DNA of 64,000 nt from Halobacillus kuroshimensis DSM 18393 (GTDB lineage Bacteria > Bacillota > Bacilli > Bacillales > Halobacillaceae). Both the position numbers and the translations under genes were made by a program. Below the pieces are notes generated by a model. That model ran no database searches. It saw only the letters and a program-made list of their open reading frames with translations, and was not told the origin of the DNA. The stretch lies in NCBI RefSeq assembly GCF_000425705.1, contig NZ_AUDY01000008.1, positions 806,001-870,000 of the forward strand. Direction: 5' to 3'. Below, piece by piece: positions 42,193 to 51,357 of this stretch (positions within the stretch are counted from its first letter, which is position 1; every line of letters starts with the position of its first letter).

Positions 42193-45100
42193 TTAGACCT
42201 TGGAGAGCTGATGCCAGACTTTTTCCACCTGTTTCCGGTTTACAGGGGTCCTGTAATGGTCAATCAGCTGATCGAACTGCTTTGCCGTTTCATCTATCCA
42301 GGTACGGCGGGCCGTCGCATATAGATCTGCCCATTGAGTCTGGTAATAAGGCGTTACGTCTTTGGAAATCAGATTTAATTGCTGATGCAGAACATCCGAT
42401 GCGCGTGGAGCGGCCGCTTCTTTCATTTTTTCTTTTTCATTTTTCTCAAAGAAAGATTTCGTCCCCTTGAACATTTTCCTGATCTGATCCTGTTCTGCAG
42501 CCGTGAGCTCGATCTGCCCTTCAATCTTTGGAACGGAGATATCAGGGAACTCAAGTGTTTCCAGATGGATGGACGATTCGATATGATGGAGGTTTGTTTC
42601 AATTTTAGCCCTCGTCTCATCGAGGTGCTGCGCAATAAACTGCTCCACACGGACACATACGGCTTTGACTTCCTCTTTCATATCAAAGGTCATCTCTTCA
42701 AACAGCCGCTTTTGTGCCTCCTTCACCTGTTCTTTCACATCCTGCTGTAATCCATTAATAGCCGCAGGATTGAAATGTCGTTTGAACAGATCGTTGAATT
42801 GGAGCATCATCCGTTCATGGACGTAATGAAGCTGCTTATCCATTTTGTTCTGCACCGCTTTTTCAGCCCCGCCGTCATACTCTTTTTCGAAAAGAGCCAG
42901 TGCCTGCTGCCTGCGTTCTTCCAGTTGTGCCTTTTTCTTTTTTCTTTCCCCTTCATCCATGTGGCTGCTCTCCACCATGGATTGGATATAGCTTTTCACC
43001 CGCTCTAAATCGTTTTCAATGGAAGCTGTCATCACTTGGGATAACTCCTCTTCCAAAAAGGAAGAAAAACCGTCTTCAAATGCCCCCATACCGGAATTTT
43101 CATCTTGATGGTATTTTTTCTCTTTCAGCCCGAGCAGACTTGAGACCGGGTAAAGCCTCGGATTCCGAATTCCGAATGCACTCAGCTGAGTTTCCACATA
43201 GGACTCGACCTGCTGCAGCTCTTCATTGGACTGCGCAAGGTCTTTGGCATTGATGAGGAAGAACATCTTATCCATGGCAAAACTGTCCTTGACCCTGCCC
43301 AGTTGTTTCAGGAACGTTTCATCGGCTCTTGAGAACGGGTGGTTGTAATAGGTGACAAATAAGACCGCATCGGCATCTTTAATGTACTGAAAGCTGACAT
43401 TCGTATGGCGGGCATTGACGGAATCTGCCCCGGGTGTATCGACAAGCGTCACGCCAGCCCTTGTCCAGGCACAATCGTAGTACACATCTATCGACTCGAT
43501 AAAACAGGACTTGTCCTCTTGTGAAACAAAAGCAGCCAGCTGCTCCCAAGGCACAGAAATCCTTTGTCCCAGCTGTTCCTTCATCTGGGGGTATCCATCA
43601 TAAAAGGCTTTTAGGAAGGAAAGCTCCTTTTGCTCCCATGATCTCCACTTTTCTACATCCGCTTCATCAAGTTCCTTCCAGGCTGATTCCAAGGAAGAAA
43701 AAGATGCGTACACAGCTGCTATGTCCTCCAGCATATCCATTTCTGATTTTACGACAGCTTCCGCCGATTGATGAAGATGGCCGCTTGATACGGGAGATAT
43801 CCGGTTGATGGCTGCTGTTGTCGGATTGGGAGACACGGGCAGAACGTCATCTCCGAGAAGCGCATTGCCAAACGAGGATTTCCCTGCGCTGAAGGCACCA
43901 AATAAGGCTATTGTAAACGTCCGATTATCCAGTCGGGTCACTTTTTCCTCCAGCCGGCGGGAAAGGTCGTTCATATTTTCCAACTCCTGAATAACAGCCA
44001 GAGTCTTCTCTGTCCTCTCTTTCACCTGATCCACCGTTGAACTCGGAGAGGGGTCCGGCCTGCCTTCGGATGGTTCTTCCACTATAAGATTCCCGCCCTC
44101 GTCCATGACGCGTGCAGGATGTTCCGGAGCATCAGACACCCGCTCCTCGAGACGCCTCTCATCTTCTTCTGCCCGTTTCCTGTTTTCCGCAGATATCGTG
44201 TCAGAAAAACTTTCATGAAGGCGGTTTGAGAACTGCCGGACCTTTTCAATGATGGCTTCGAGTTCCTCGTCAATCTTCTGTATGTCTTCATACGTAGAGA
44301 ATGCTTGTTCATGTTGACGCAGCACATCCTGTTTTTTTGCTGAGACTTCTTCCAGAAAAGCTTTTTTCCATTCTCTGAGAAAAGCTTTGGCCTGCCGTTG
44401 AATATCAGCTGCCACTTCATCCGTGTAACGAAGAACATAAGCCCCTGTAACCGAAGCCCCTGATTGAACCAGTGTTTCCAGACGTTCTTTTGGATAGTGA
44501 AAATCCATGTCCTGAACGATTTGAAGAAGCTCTGTGGAATGGATGCCGTAAGCGTCCAGCAGTTTCATCATCCGTTCTCTCACCGGCCATTTCAACTGTT
44601 CTTCCATCGTTTTTTTCAAGGCTTCGTAAAAAGCGTCTTCCCTCACCTGTTTTTCTTCCTCGGTTTTTTTCTTTGCAAACAGAAGGCCGACTTTAAAGTC
44701 CGGCTGCCGGGACTCCAGGTAAGCTTCCGCATGCTCACGGAGGGCGCTCGGCATCAGGTAGGCATTGGAAAGAAACTGAAAGATACGCTTTTCAAACGCC
44801 TCGTCTGCCGCTTCTTCCAGTTCGCTGTACTCATGGATCAGATCCGGATTCATCGGACTTTCTTCGATGACCGATTGAAGGTTTTCTCTCTGTTCAAGAA
44901 ATTCTTCCCGCTTTTCTTCAAAAGTCTCTTCATAATCCCTGACGGTTTCTTCCATTAAAGCAGCAGCTACATCATCCGCCTGCTGTTCTATGAGGGTAAA
45001 ATCCCTGTCAAACAACTGTTGGAAATGGTTTTTCAACTGCCTGTACTCATTTTGTTCCATAGTAAAATCTCTCATGGATGTATAGTAGACCGCTTCCGGG

Positions 45101-45780
45101 TGAATTCCCCACTGTTGAAAGGCCGCTTCGACACTTTTTCGGTAGTCGTCAAACCGAAGCTGGTCCTCTACATGCTTATCCACCTGGTTGATCACAACGC
45201 TAAAAGGGGTCTTCCTCTGCTGCATTTCCAATAAGAACAGTAGATTTACTTCCGACTGAACATGGTTGTAATCCATGACATAATACATGTAGTCCATCAC
45301 GTGCAGAGAAGATTCGGTGATCAGCCTGTCTGCATCATTCGTAGAATCTACGCCAGGGGTATCCAGGACAGAAACGTGGGGTGGAAGGAGACTATCCGGA
45401 CGGCTGATTTCCAGTCCGGTCACACTTTCACCGTCCCTGCACCATGCCTGTATAGTCTCCGGCTCTACATCCGCTTCGTATTTCACAGGCGCATCTGAAA
45501 GGAAATAAGCCTTTGTATACACGGGCCCTGTTCTTAAACGGACAATATTGGCGCTCGTTGGAATAGGACTCGAAGGAAGCAGCCGGCTTTCCAGCAGCGT
45601 ATTGATCAATGTGGACTTGCCGGCGGAAAAGTGACCGGCAAAGCCGATGACCATTTCCTCCTGCTTGATTTTTTTAATCAGATCCATAACTTTATCTTTT
45701 TGTCTGCTCATCCCTTCTTGTTTTAAAAAGGCATAAAGGTTTTGAAGTTTCATGGCATTTTTACGTGTCGTTGTGTGCAT
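42193..45780 (-). CDS. dynA: Dynamin-like protein DynA (YpbR), double GTPase
   Basis: A 1195-residue bacterial dynamin made of two fused dynamin units. Unit 1: P-loop GFAGHFSAGKSTLIN near residue 53, G3 VLDTPGVDSTND, G4 NQVDKH. Unit 2: P-loop ALFGAFSAGKSSFGN near 635, G3 LVDTPGADSVN, G4 INAKDL. Long helical stalks follow each. B. subtilis DynA (1193 residues) tethers and fuses membranes and helps protect against membrane-damaging agents and phage. Start ATG 45780 is seven bases after AAAGGAG. It follows the four-gene amidase operon on the same strand with a 72-bp gap. Confidence 0.95.
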   Translation of the reverse strand: MHTTTRKNAMKLQNLYAFLKQEGMSRQKDKVMDLIKKIKQEEMVIGFAGHFSAGKSTLINTLLESRLLPSSPIPTSANIVRLRTGPVYTKAYFLSDAPVKYEADVEPETIQAWCRDGESVTGLEISRPDSLLPPHVSVLDTPGVDSTNDADRLITESSLHVMDYMYYVMDYNHVQSEVNLLFLLEMQQRKTPFSVVINQVDKHVEDQLRFDDYRKSVEAAFQQWGIHPEAVYYTSMRDFTMEQNEYRQLKNHFQQLFDRDFTLIEQQADDVAAALMEETVRDYEETFEEKREEFLEQRENLQSVIEESPMNPDLIHEYSELEEAADEAFEKRIFQFLSNAYLMPSALREHAEAYLESRQPDFKVGLLFAKKKTEEEKQVREDAFYEALKKTMEEQLKWPVRERMMKLLDAYGIHSTELLQIVQDMDFHYPKERLETLVQSGASVTGAYVLRYTDEVAADIQRQAKAFLREWKKAFLEEVSAKKQDVLRQHEQAFSTYEDIQKIDEELEAIIEKVRQFSNRLHESFSDTISAENRKRAEEDERRLEERVSDAPEHPARVMDEGGNLIVEEPSEGRPDPSPSSTVDQVKERTEKTLAVIQELENMNDLSRRLEEKVTRLDNRTFTIALFGAFSAGKSSFGNALLGDDVLPVSPNPTTAAINRISPVSSGHLHQSAEAVVKSEMDMLEDIAAVYASFSSLESAWKELDEADVEKWRSWEQKELSFLKAFYDGYPQMKEQLGQRISVPWEQLAAFVSQEDKSCFIESIDVYYDCAWTRAGVTLVDTPGADSVNARHTNVSFQYIKDADAVLFVTYYNHPFSRADETFLKQLGRVKDSFAMDKMFFLINAKDLAQSNEELQQVESYVETQLSAFGIRNPRLYPVSSLLGLKEKKYHQDENSGMGAFEDGFSSFLEEELSQVMTASIENDLERVKSYIQSMVESSHMDEGERKKKKAQLEERRQQALALFEKEYDGGAEKAVQNKMDKQLHYVHERMMLQFNDLFKRHFNPAAINGLQQDVKEQVKEAQKRLFEEMTFDMKEEVKAVCVRVEQFIAQHLDETRAKIETNLHHIESSIHLETLEFPDISVPKIEGQIELTAAEQDQIRKMFKGTKSFFEKNEKEKMKEAAAPRASDVLHQQLNLISKDVTPYYQTQWADLYATARRTWIDETAKQFDQLIDHYRTPVNRKQVEKVWHQLSKV

Positions 45781-45851
45781 CAAAGGTCTCCTTTACGGTT
45801 TACGTCTATCCTTATTGTACGCCGCAGACCCCTTCATCTCAATATGGTTTT

Positions 45852-46919
45852 TCAGGTGATGCCGTCCAGATAGGGAATATCCATAACTGTATCAATCCAG
45901 CCGAACATTTTTTTCACAGGTGAACGGCGTCCCTTGATCCAGTTGTCGAAGGAAAACGAAACAGCCTGTGCATCACCGCCAAGTCCGAATCGGAGAGAAA
46001 GCGTCTCCGGGGAATAACCAGCTGTATGAATCGTACCCGAAGACCGTTGATACTGATCGGAAAAAATCGGACCCGAACGGTCGTTTAAAAATCGAAAAGC
46101 GTCATGAGCCTCCCACTCCTCCTTCTGCCTGTCCTTCATTTGAGAAAGCCGCGCTTCTGAATCTGACAAGTGTCTGCGGTTTTCCTCCGGCATGTGGGAA
46201 AAGTGGTTGGTACAAGCCCGTCCTTCTTTCTTGATCACCCCTCTGGGAGATCCCTCTAAAATAGAAGATCTGCCGGCTTTATCAAACAGGACATAATTGA
46301 ATGAATGCCGGTGGGAGAGCTCTTTCAGCAGCTTCTCTGCTTCAATGGTATCCCGGCAGCTCTCCAAAAGAATTCTAGTCAATGTACAGCAGATGAATCC
46401 ATCTTCCGGGTGAAGACGATTGACAAAGTTGTACCCTGCGCACAGTCCATGTTCATTCATGCCATCGGTGCGTCCAATGACCCGCTGCCCCGGCCCGATG
46501 GATGCGGTCCCGTCGTCCGGCTGGTAAATCAGGAACCGTCCTTCATAGGTTTTCGGGTTGTAGTCATAGTTGCGGATCATATAGTTACGACCAAGCATGA
46601 TAGAGCATCCGGAACGATCCCATTCCTGCTGCCACCCGCTGTATTCATGAACGGTTTCTTCAAGAGGCCATTCCAAACCTTCCGATAGTCCCCTCAGCTC
46701 TTCCCAAAGGAGCGGCGCCCAGTGCATAAGCATCGCTTTCACGTGTTCTGTATCTGTTTGATAATGTCGGATGGACCGCGGTCTGCGCAGAAGATGACTT
46801 TCATAAAGCAGGGTCTCTTTCAGTCTTTTTCCCTGCTCGTATCCGAAATCATCAGCTCGGCCCTTGAACTGGATGACTTCACTGTAAAGTTTTTTCACTG
46901 ACAGAATCGTCCATTTCAT
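45852..46919 (-). CDS. C45-family autoproteolytic Ntn hydrolase/acyltransferase
   Basis: About 355 residues, related to acyl-CoA:6-aminopenicillanate acyltransferase (peptidase C45). The likely self-cleavage site is Gly-Cys in DRSGCSIMLGRNYMIRNYD; Cys would become the N-terminal nucleophile of the mature beta chain. RTDGMNEHGLCAGYNFVN and ACTNHF are further family segments. Substrate unknown; bacterial relatives hydrolyse amides or condense acyl groups. The start is uncertain: ATG 46919 lies within the end of the preceding gene, and GTG close to that gene's stop is also possible. Last gene of a coupled operon. Confidence 0.78.
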   Translation of the reverse strand: MKWTILSVKKLYSEVIQFKGRADDFGYEQGKRLKETLLYESHLLRRPRSIRHYQTDTEHVKAMLMHWAPLLWEELRGLSEGLEWPLEETVHEYSGWQQEWDRSGCSIMLGRNYMIRNYDYNPKTYEGRFLIYQPDDGTASIGPGQRVIGRTDGMNEHGLCAGYNFVNRLHPEDGFICCTLTRILLESCRDTIEAEKLLKELSHRHSFNYVLFDKAGRSSILEGSPRGVIKKEGRACTNHFSHMPEENRRHLSDSEARLSQMKDRQKEEWEAHDAFRFLNDRSGPIFSDQYQRSSGTIHTAGYSPETLSLRFGLGGDAQAVSFSFDNWIKGRRSPVKKMFGWIDTVMDIPYLDGIT

Positions 46920-47733
46920 GAATGATTTTATGAAATCCGGCATCATACAGAATGTCGTTATGATCGGCCCCTGGAAGAATATCGACTGGACGGTCCCAGA
47001 TATCTTCGGCCCACTTCTTCAATTTTTCTGCTTCAATCACCTCATCCTCACTGCCGACAGCAATGGTCACTGGTGCCTGCACACCTTTCAACAGAGCGGA
47101 GGTCACTTTCTCAGGAAATCGGGAAACCAACAACCGGAAGGAAAGGGACAGCCGGCCGGTGCTGGCGAATTCGTCAGGAATTTCAGCGGCTGAAGCCTTC
47201 TCAAATCGGTGAACATTCATTTTATATAAAGTCATTAACACCATGACCTTTTTCGTATAGACGGTGTACTCGACATCATCTCCTTCTCCGGAAGGATCAG
47301 AAGCTTCGTTTTTATAAACGGGAACAGCCGGATGGAAAAATGGAGCCGTGAAGATGTAGGCATCTCCGATGGCTGGATTTTTCTTGATCAGGCGGAGCAG
47401 GTTGGCACACCCCATGGAATGCCCCATCAGTGTGATCCGCTTGTAGCCTTTTTTCTTGATATAGTGAATGAAATCAAACAAATCATCATCATACTGTCCG
47501 ATATAATCCAGGTCACCGCGCTTATTTTTATGGTCATAGCCTCTGAGGACCGGAAGAAAAACATCCGCATCTCTCCGGCAGGCGGAGGCGAACTTTTTCT
47601 GCTCTGTTAATTCTGCCGTGATGCCGTGAATGATGATTAACGCCTCCTCACAATGATCGGATTGATGGGAAGACATATAGGAAAGGGTAGAAAAATCACG
47701 CGCTGTATAGCTTTTCCATCTGGCTTCAGTCAT
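46879..47733 (-). CDS. Alpha/beta hydrolase
   Basis: A 284-residue alpha/beta hydrolase: oxyanion segment IIIHGITAEL, nucleophile elbow GHSMG near residue 105, acid in VGSEDEV and the catalytic His in GADHND. It resembles lysophospholipase/esterase-type serine hydrolases. It overlaps the YkqA-like gene by 8 bp upstream and the C45 gene downstream, so it is made together with them. AAAAGGAG lies eight bases before ATG 47733. Confidence 0.85.
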   Translation of the reverse strand: MTEARWKSYTARDFSTLSYMSSHQSDHCEEALIIIHGITAELTEQKKFASACRRDADVFLPVLRGYDHKNKRGDLDYIGQYDDDLFDFIHYIKKKGYKRITLMGHSMGCANLLRLIKKNPAIGDAYIFTAPFFHPAVPVYKNEASDPSGEGDDVEYTVYTKKVMVLMTLYKMNVHRFEKASAAEIPDEFASTGRLSLSFRLLVSRFPEKVTSALLKGVQAPVTIAVGSEDEVIEAEKLKKWAEDIWDRPVDILPGADHNDILYDAGFHKIIHEMDDSVSEKTLQ

Positions 47734-48616
47734 AGGAACGACTCCTTTTCTCCATGTATTCTTGAAAATGCTGCACTTTTAAATCATCGAGAAACCTCTG
47801 CTTCAACGCCTCGATGTACTCCGAGGATAAATAACGTTCGCCACCGCGGACAATCTCTTCGGCATAATGAAAGGGCGGAGGCATGTCTTCTTTCTTAGAG
47901 AGCACAGTGAATGTGACAGCCTGCAGGACTGAACCATCATCCATTTCCACTGGCACAATGGAAGGTCTGTATGCCCCCGCTTCCACCCCTTCCCTTAAAA
48001 AAAGGTAATGAAGGGCCTGCTTGTTGATTCGATATAGGACACCTTCCACTTTTTGGTGCGCGCCCTCCCTGATATCCGCTCTTGCTCCATCATTCAAATG
48101 ATAAGAAAAAGCTAGACGGTAGTCATAAAGCGTTCCTGTTCCTATAACATCCGCAAAGAGATGGTGGACCTTCTGGGTAATGAACCGGGCATCATCCATG
48201 CAGGACCCGTAGGCGAAATAAATGTAGGAGTCTTGTTGGAGGAACTGATGAACCTTCCAGTCGTTGTGAGAAATCGATGCTTTCGTCACTCCGTTCCAGT
48301 AAAAGGTTTCTGCCATTACGGAGTCTGTGTCCGAAAAGACTTCTGTTTCTTTCCTATACCATTCCCCATCTTCATTGCCTGGTTGAAAGCCTTCGTAATC
48401 ATCAAGCTCTGATAGTAAGGAGTGCCGAATATGATAGAGTTCACCATACGTCCATGTAGACTGGTCTTCAAGAAGAAGCGGTTCATCCAAGGGACCGGAA
48501 TAAAGAGTGCCCCTCACAAAAGCCTGAGCGGATACAAGTTCTGCCTCTCGTAAAAGGTGATGATCGTCCTGCCCTGAACATAAGGATCCATAAACAAATA
48601 CGTACACGTGTGTCAT
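47726..48616 (-). CDS. ykqA: Double-domain gamma-glutamylcyclotransferase-like protein (YkqA)
   Basis: A 296-residue protein with two tandem GGCT/AIG2-like domains: VFVYGSLCSGQDDH at the N-terminus and IYFAYGSCMDDARF near residue 145. The YGSL/YGSC loops are the substrate-binding signature, and an active-site acid is expected in each beta-barrel. These enzymes cyclise gamma-glutamyl groups to 5-oxoproline. B. subtilis YkqA has the same double layout. ATG 48616 overlaps the previous stop as ATGA; a GTG two codons on is an alternative. Confidence 0.82.
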   Translation of the reverse strand: MTHVYVFVYGSLCSGQDDHHLLREAELVSAQAFVRGTLYSGPLDEPLLLEDQSTWTYGELYHIRHSLLSELDDYEGFQPGNEDGEWYRKETEVFSDTDSVMAETFYWNGVTKASISHNDWKVHQFLQQDSYIYFAYGSCMDDARFITQKVHHLFADVIGTGTLYDYRLAFSYHLNDGARADIREGAHQKVEGVLYRINKQALHYLFLREGVEAGAYRPSIVPVEMDDGSVLQAVTFTVLSKKEDMPPPFHYAEEIVRGGERYLSSEYIEALKQRFLDDLKVQHFQEYMEKRSRSYD

Positions 48617-49584
48617 CCTTTCTTGTGAGAATCCCTGGCGGCTGGATATTCTTCTGTGGAAGCACTGGAGAGGACGGCATTCAGGACCGCTTTTTCCATA
48701 CACAGGGCAGCAGCAGCAGCCAGGGCGTTCGTGTCACAGGGAACTTGATTGTCCGACATACAGAAAATCGTATCCCCGTCCACAAAAGTATGAGAGGGAC
48801 GGATTGTCCTTGCCAGACCGTCATGAGCCGCATCGGCCACTTTAGATGCCTCCGCTTTTGTCAAAGCCGCATTTGTAAGGATGGTCCCAATGGTCGTATT
48901 TCCTTTGAAACGATTGGTATCCGTATCTTCCATTTGATGAAGAAGCTGCTTTTCTGTATGTAAAAACTCATTTCCTTCATAAAGACCTGCGATCACTTTT
49001 CCTGTGGCCGGATCAACCACATCGCCAAAACTGTTCACCGCTGCTACAGCTCCGATTTCCACTTGCCCAATTCTGCAGGCCCAGCTTCCGATTCCGCCTT
49101 TCATACTGTGCGTCTTTCCCAGCGCTTTTCCTACCGAAGCCCCGGCACCCGCTCCGTAATTTCCCATTTGAAAAGCAGGTGCTTCATAAGCGGAACGTGC
49201 GGCCTCATAGCCGAGTTGTGCGTCCGGACGTTTGACGGCGGGATCATCGGTCAGATCAAACAAAATAGCTCCTGGGATGATCGGAACTTTAGCCACCTGC
49301 ACATCAAACCCGATTCCTTTTTCTTCAAGAAATTTCATGACACCCGAACCGACATCCAGTCCAAAAGCACTGCCGCCTGAAAGGAAGAGACCATGAATAT
49401 GCTGGACAAGGTTTTCCGGCCGGAGGAGGTCGGTCTCCCTTGTTCCCGGTGCACCGCCCCGGACGCTTACACCTCCGACTGCACCTGTGTCATGAAGCAC
49501 AACAGTACAGCCGGTACGGCCCGATGGATCTTCTTTCTGTCCGATTTTAAACGGGGACAGATCCGTAATCTTTATTTCTTTCAT
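48613..49584 (-). CDS. P1-family (DmpA/S58) self-processing aminopeptidase
   Basis: A 323-residue DmpA/BapA-type peptidase, an Ntn-like fold with independent origin. It opens with IGQKEDPSGRTGCTVVLHD, contains LSGGSAFGLDVGSGVMKFL and GNYGAGAGASVGKALG, and the autocleavage site is before a Thr in GNTTIGTILTNAAL near residue 230 (Ser in DmpA itself). Members remove N-terminal D-, L- or beta-amino acids from short peptides. It is the first gene of the operon P1 peptidase-ykqA-hydrolase-C45, all overlapping by a few bases. Confidence 0.88.
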   Translation of the reverse strand: MKEIKITDLSPFKIGQKEDPSGRTGCTVVLHDTGAVGGVSVRGGAPGTRETDLLRPENLVQHIHGLFLSGGSAFGLDVGSGVMKFLEEKGIGFDVQVAKVPIIPGAILFDLTDDPAVKRPDAQLGYEAARSAYEAPAFQMGNYGAGAGASVGKALGKTHSMKGGIGSWACRIGQVEIGAVAAVNSFGDVVDPATGKVIAGLYEGNEFLHTEKQLLHQMEDTDTNRFKGNTTIGTILTNAALTKAEASKVADAAHDGLARTIRPSHTFVDGDTIFCMSDNQVPCDTNALAAAAALCMEKAVLNAVLSSASTEEYPAARDSHKKG

Positions 49585-49662
49585 CCTTCTTCCTCCTTAT
49601 TGAGGTTTGCCTGCAGGGGGATGCAGGGAATTGTTTAGAGAGGAACTGGAGGTGCTGACACA

Positions 49663-49938
49663 ATGGAAAACAATAGAATTCTTGTACATGGACGCGTTCA
49701 GGGAGTCGGTTTCCGGGCTTCTGCCAAGCAGATGGCTGAACAACTCGGCGTAACAGGCTGGGTCAAAAACCAGCCGGACGGAACCGTCCTGATCGAAGCT
49801 GAAGCTGAAGAGGGTCAGCTGAAACGTTTCATTGAAAAGATCAACGAAGGTCCAACTCCTTTCAGCCAGGTTGAATCCCTTGATATAACAACTCATGATG
49901 AAATTCAGGGGTACAGCAGATTTAAAGTTGTCCATTAA
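49663..49938 (+). CDS. acyP: Acylphosphatase
   Basis: A 91-residue acylphosphatase. The phosphate loop is HGRVQGVGFRASA, with the catalytic Arg in GFRA, and the catalytic Asn is in GWVKNQPDGTV. It hydrolyses acyl-phosphates such as acetyl- or carbamoyl-phosphate. RBS is GGAACTGGAGG. Monocistronic, divergent from the P1 peptidase operon. Confidence 0.95.
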   Translation: MENNRILVHGRVQGVGFRASAKQMAEQLGVTGWVKNQPDGTVLIEAEAEEGQLKRFIEKINEGPTPFSQVESLDITTHDEIQGYSRFKVVH

Positions 49939-49940
49939 AA

Positions 49941-50005
49941 GATGACCGCTTCCCGCGGTCATCTCCGCTTGTAGGAAAACTTCTGTTTTTCTACAAGCTT
50001 TTTTT
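49941..50005 (+). terminator. Tandem hairpins after acyP
   Basis: GATGACCGC / GCGGTCATC (49941-49963), then GCTTGTAG / CTACAAGC (49967-49998) with a T7 run. The second is the functional-looking terminator. Confidence 0.85.
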
Positions 50006-50038
50006 ATATTAAGACGCTGCTTTTTTCTGCAGGCTGAA

Positions 50039-50064
50039 ATGACCGCTGCAAGCGGTCATTTTTG
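50039..50064. terminator. Hairpin between acyP and the SDR gene
   Basis: ATGACCGCT / AGCGGTCAT stem; T5 on the + strand, weaker T tract on the - strand. It shares the TGACCGC arm with the hairpin at 49941. Confidence 0.65.
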
Positions 50065-50065
50065 C

Positions 50066-50806
50066 TTATGCCTGATGCAGCGGCCGTACAATGATTTCAT
50101 TTACATTCACGGATTTCGGCTGTGTCACAGCATACGAAACGGCGTTGGCAATATCCGCAGCTTCAAGGGGCTGCATACTGCGGTCTTTAAACATATCCAG
50201 AACCTCTCCGTCAGTGATGTGATCGGTGAGCTCTGTTTCCACCGCCCCGGGAGAAATGTTGGTGACCCGCACACCGGTTTTGGCGAGTTCTTTTTCCATA
50301 CCCATGGACAGCGCTTTAACAGCGTACTTGGTCGCACTGTACACCGTGCTGGATGGAAACACTTCATGTCCCGCCACAGAGGAAACATTGATGATATGGC
50401 CGGAATCCTGTTCAAGCATAACGGGCAGTCCGGCATGAATGCCGTACAGCACACCTTTAATATTCACATCCACCATCTGTTCCCATTCGTCTACATGATC
50501 ATTTTTCAGGAAGGAAAGCAGCATAACACCAGCATTATTGATGAAAATGTCCAAACGGCCGAAGGCATCTTTCGTTTCCTTCACGAGATTTTCAACATCC
50601 TCCCGCTTTGTAACGTCCGTTTCCACCACTTTCGCTTCTACATGATATTGACTTGTAATTTCGTCAGCAAGCTCCCGCAGGCGTTCCGCACGGCGGGCTG
50701 CCAATACGACATGAGCCCCCTGTTCTGCGAGGGAGTGGGCGATCGCTTTACCGATTCCGCTGCTTGCTCCTGTAATAACAGCTGTTTGATTTTGTAACGT
50801 TGTCAT
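50066..50806 (-). CDS. Short-chain dehydrogenase/reductase
   Basis: A 246-residue classical SDR. NADP site TGASSGIGKAIA near residue 12, NNAGVML near 85, catalytic Ser in INVSSVAG and Tyr/Lys in YSATKYAVKAL. ISPGAVETEL follows. It resembles general-stress SDRs such as YdfG/YqjQ types; the substrate is unknown. Start ATG 50806 lies ten bases after AGGAGG; a longer in-frame start would run into the ribosome site. Confidence 0.9.
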   Translation of the reverse strand: MTTLQNQTAVITGASSGIGKAIAHSLAEQGAHVVLAARRAERLRELADEITSQYHVEAKVVETDVTKREDVENLVKETKDAFGRLDIFINNAGVMLLSFLKNDHVDEWEQMVDVNIKGVLYGIHAGLPVMLEQDSGHIINVSSVAGHEVFPSSTVYSATKYAVKALSMGMEKELAKTGVRVTNISPGAVETELTDHITDGEVLDMFKDRSMQPLEAADIANAVSYAVTQPKSVNVNEIIVRPLHQA

Positions 50807-50900
50807 AAAATAATAGCCTCCTATGTCCGAATTCATTATGTATCTACCCGGAATTCAAGATAATTATTCATTGGAAGGCCGTGAAGAAAGTGGATAATAA

Positions 50901-50934
50901 AAAAACGCCTCCTTAGTCGTAAGGGGGCGTTTTT
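50901..50934 (-). terminator. Terminator of the ferredoxin gene
   Basis: ACGCCTCCTTA / TAAGGGGGCGT stem flanked by A and T runs, directly after the ferredoxin stop. Confidence 0.88.
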
Positions 50935-50945
50935 CAGTATGTGCC

Positions 50946-51185
50946 TTATTGTTCTTCGAAGAACTTGCGGTTGATTTCGATGTATGGGGTTTCCTCTTCA
51001 GGAACTTCATCCTCGATATAAATAGCCTCTACCGGACACACAGCTTCACATGCGCCGCAATCTATGCAGATGGCAGGATCGATATAAAACATATCTTTTC
51101 CTTCCTCGATACAGTCAACCGGGCACACATCCATGCATTCTCCAGCTTTTTCATCTTTACAAGGGGATGTAATAACAAATGCCAT
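50946..51185 (-). CDS. fdxA: Seven-iron-type ferredoxin
   Basis: A 79-residue ferredoxin. The cysteine pattern is C9-x7-C17-x3-C21-P then C40-x2-C43-x2-C46-x3-C50-P. The x7 gap in the first motif is typical for a [3Fe-4S] cluster paired with a [4Fe-4S] cluster, as in FdxA-type proteins. It differs from the single-cluster Fer of B. subtilis. A cytoplasmic low-potential electron carrier; partner unknown. RBS is AAAGGAGGAG. Confidence 0.9.
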   Translation of the reverse strand: MAFVITSPCKDEKAGECMDVCPVDCIEEGKDMFYIDPAICIDCGACEAVCPVEAIYIEDEVPEEETPYIEINRKFFEEQ

Positions 51186-51335
51186 TTCGTTTTCTCCTCC
51201 TTTAAGTGGAATTAAGTGTGCTTACATTTCTATATTCACCTTGAATAGCTAAGATAAACACCACAATCTATCATAACGATTTTATGTCAAAATCGCAATC
51301 CGAGGTCTAACAACAGGAGAAATAAAGAAAGGAAA

Positions 51336-51357
51336 GATGACAGCCGAGCTGTCAATC
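51336..51357 (-). terminator. Terminator overlapping the histidine-phosphatase stop
   Basis: GACAGC / GCTGTC stem with a 3-base loop, followed on the - strand by TTTCCTTTCTTT. Confidence 0.65.
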
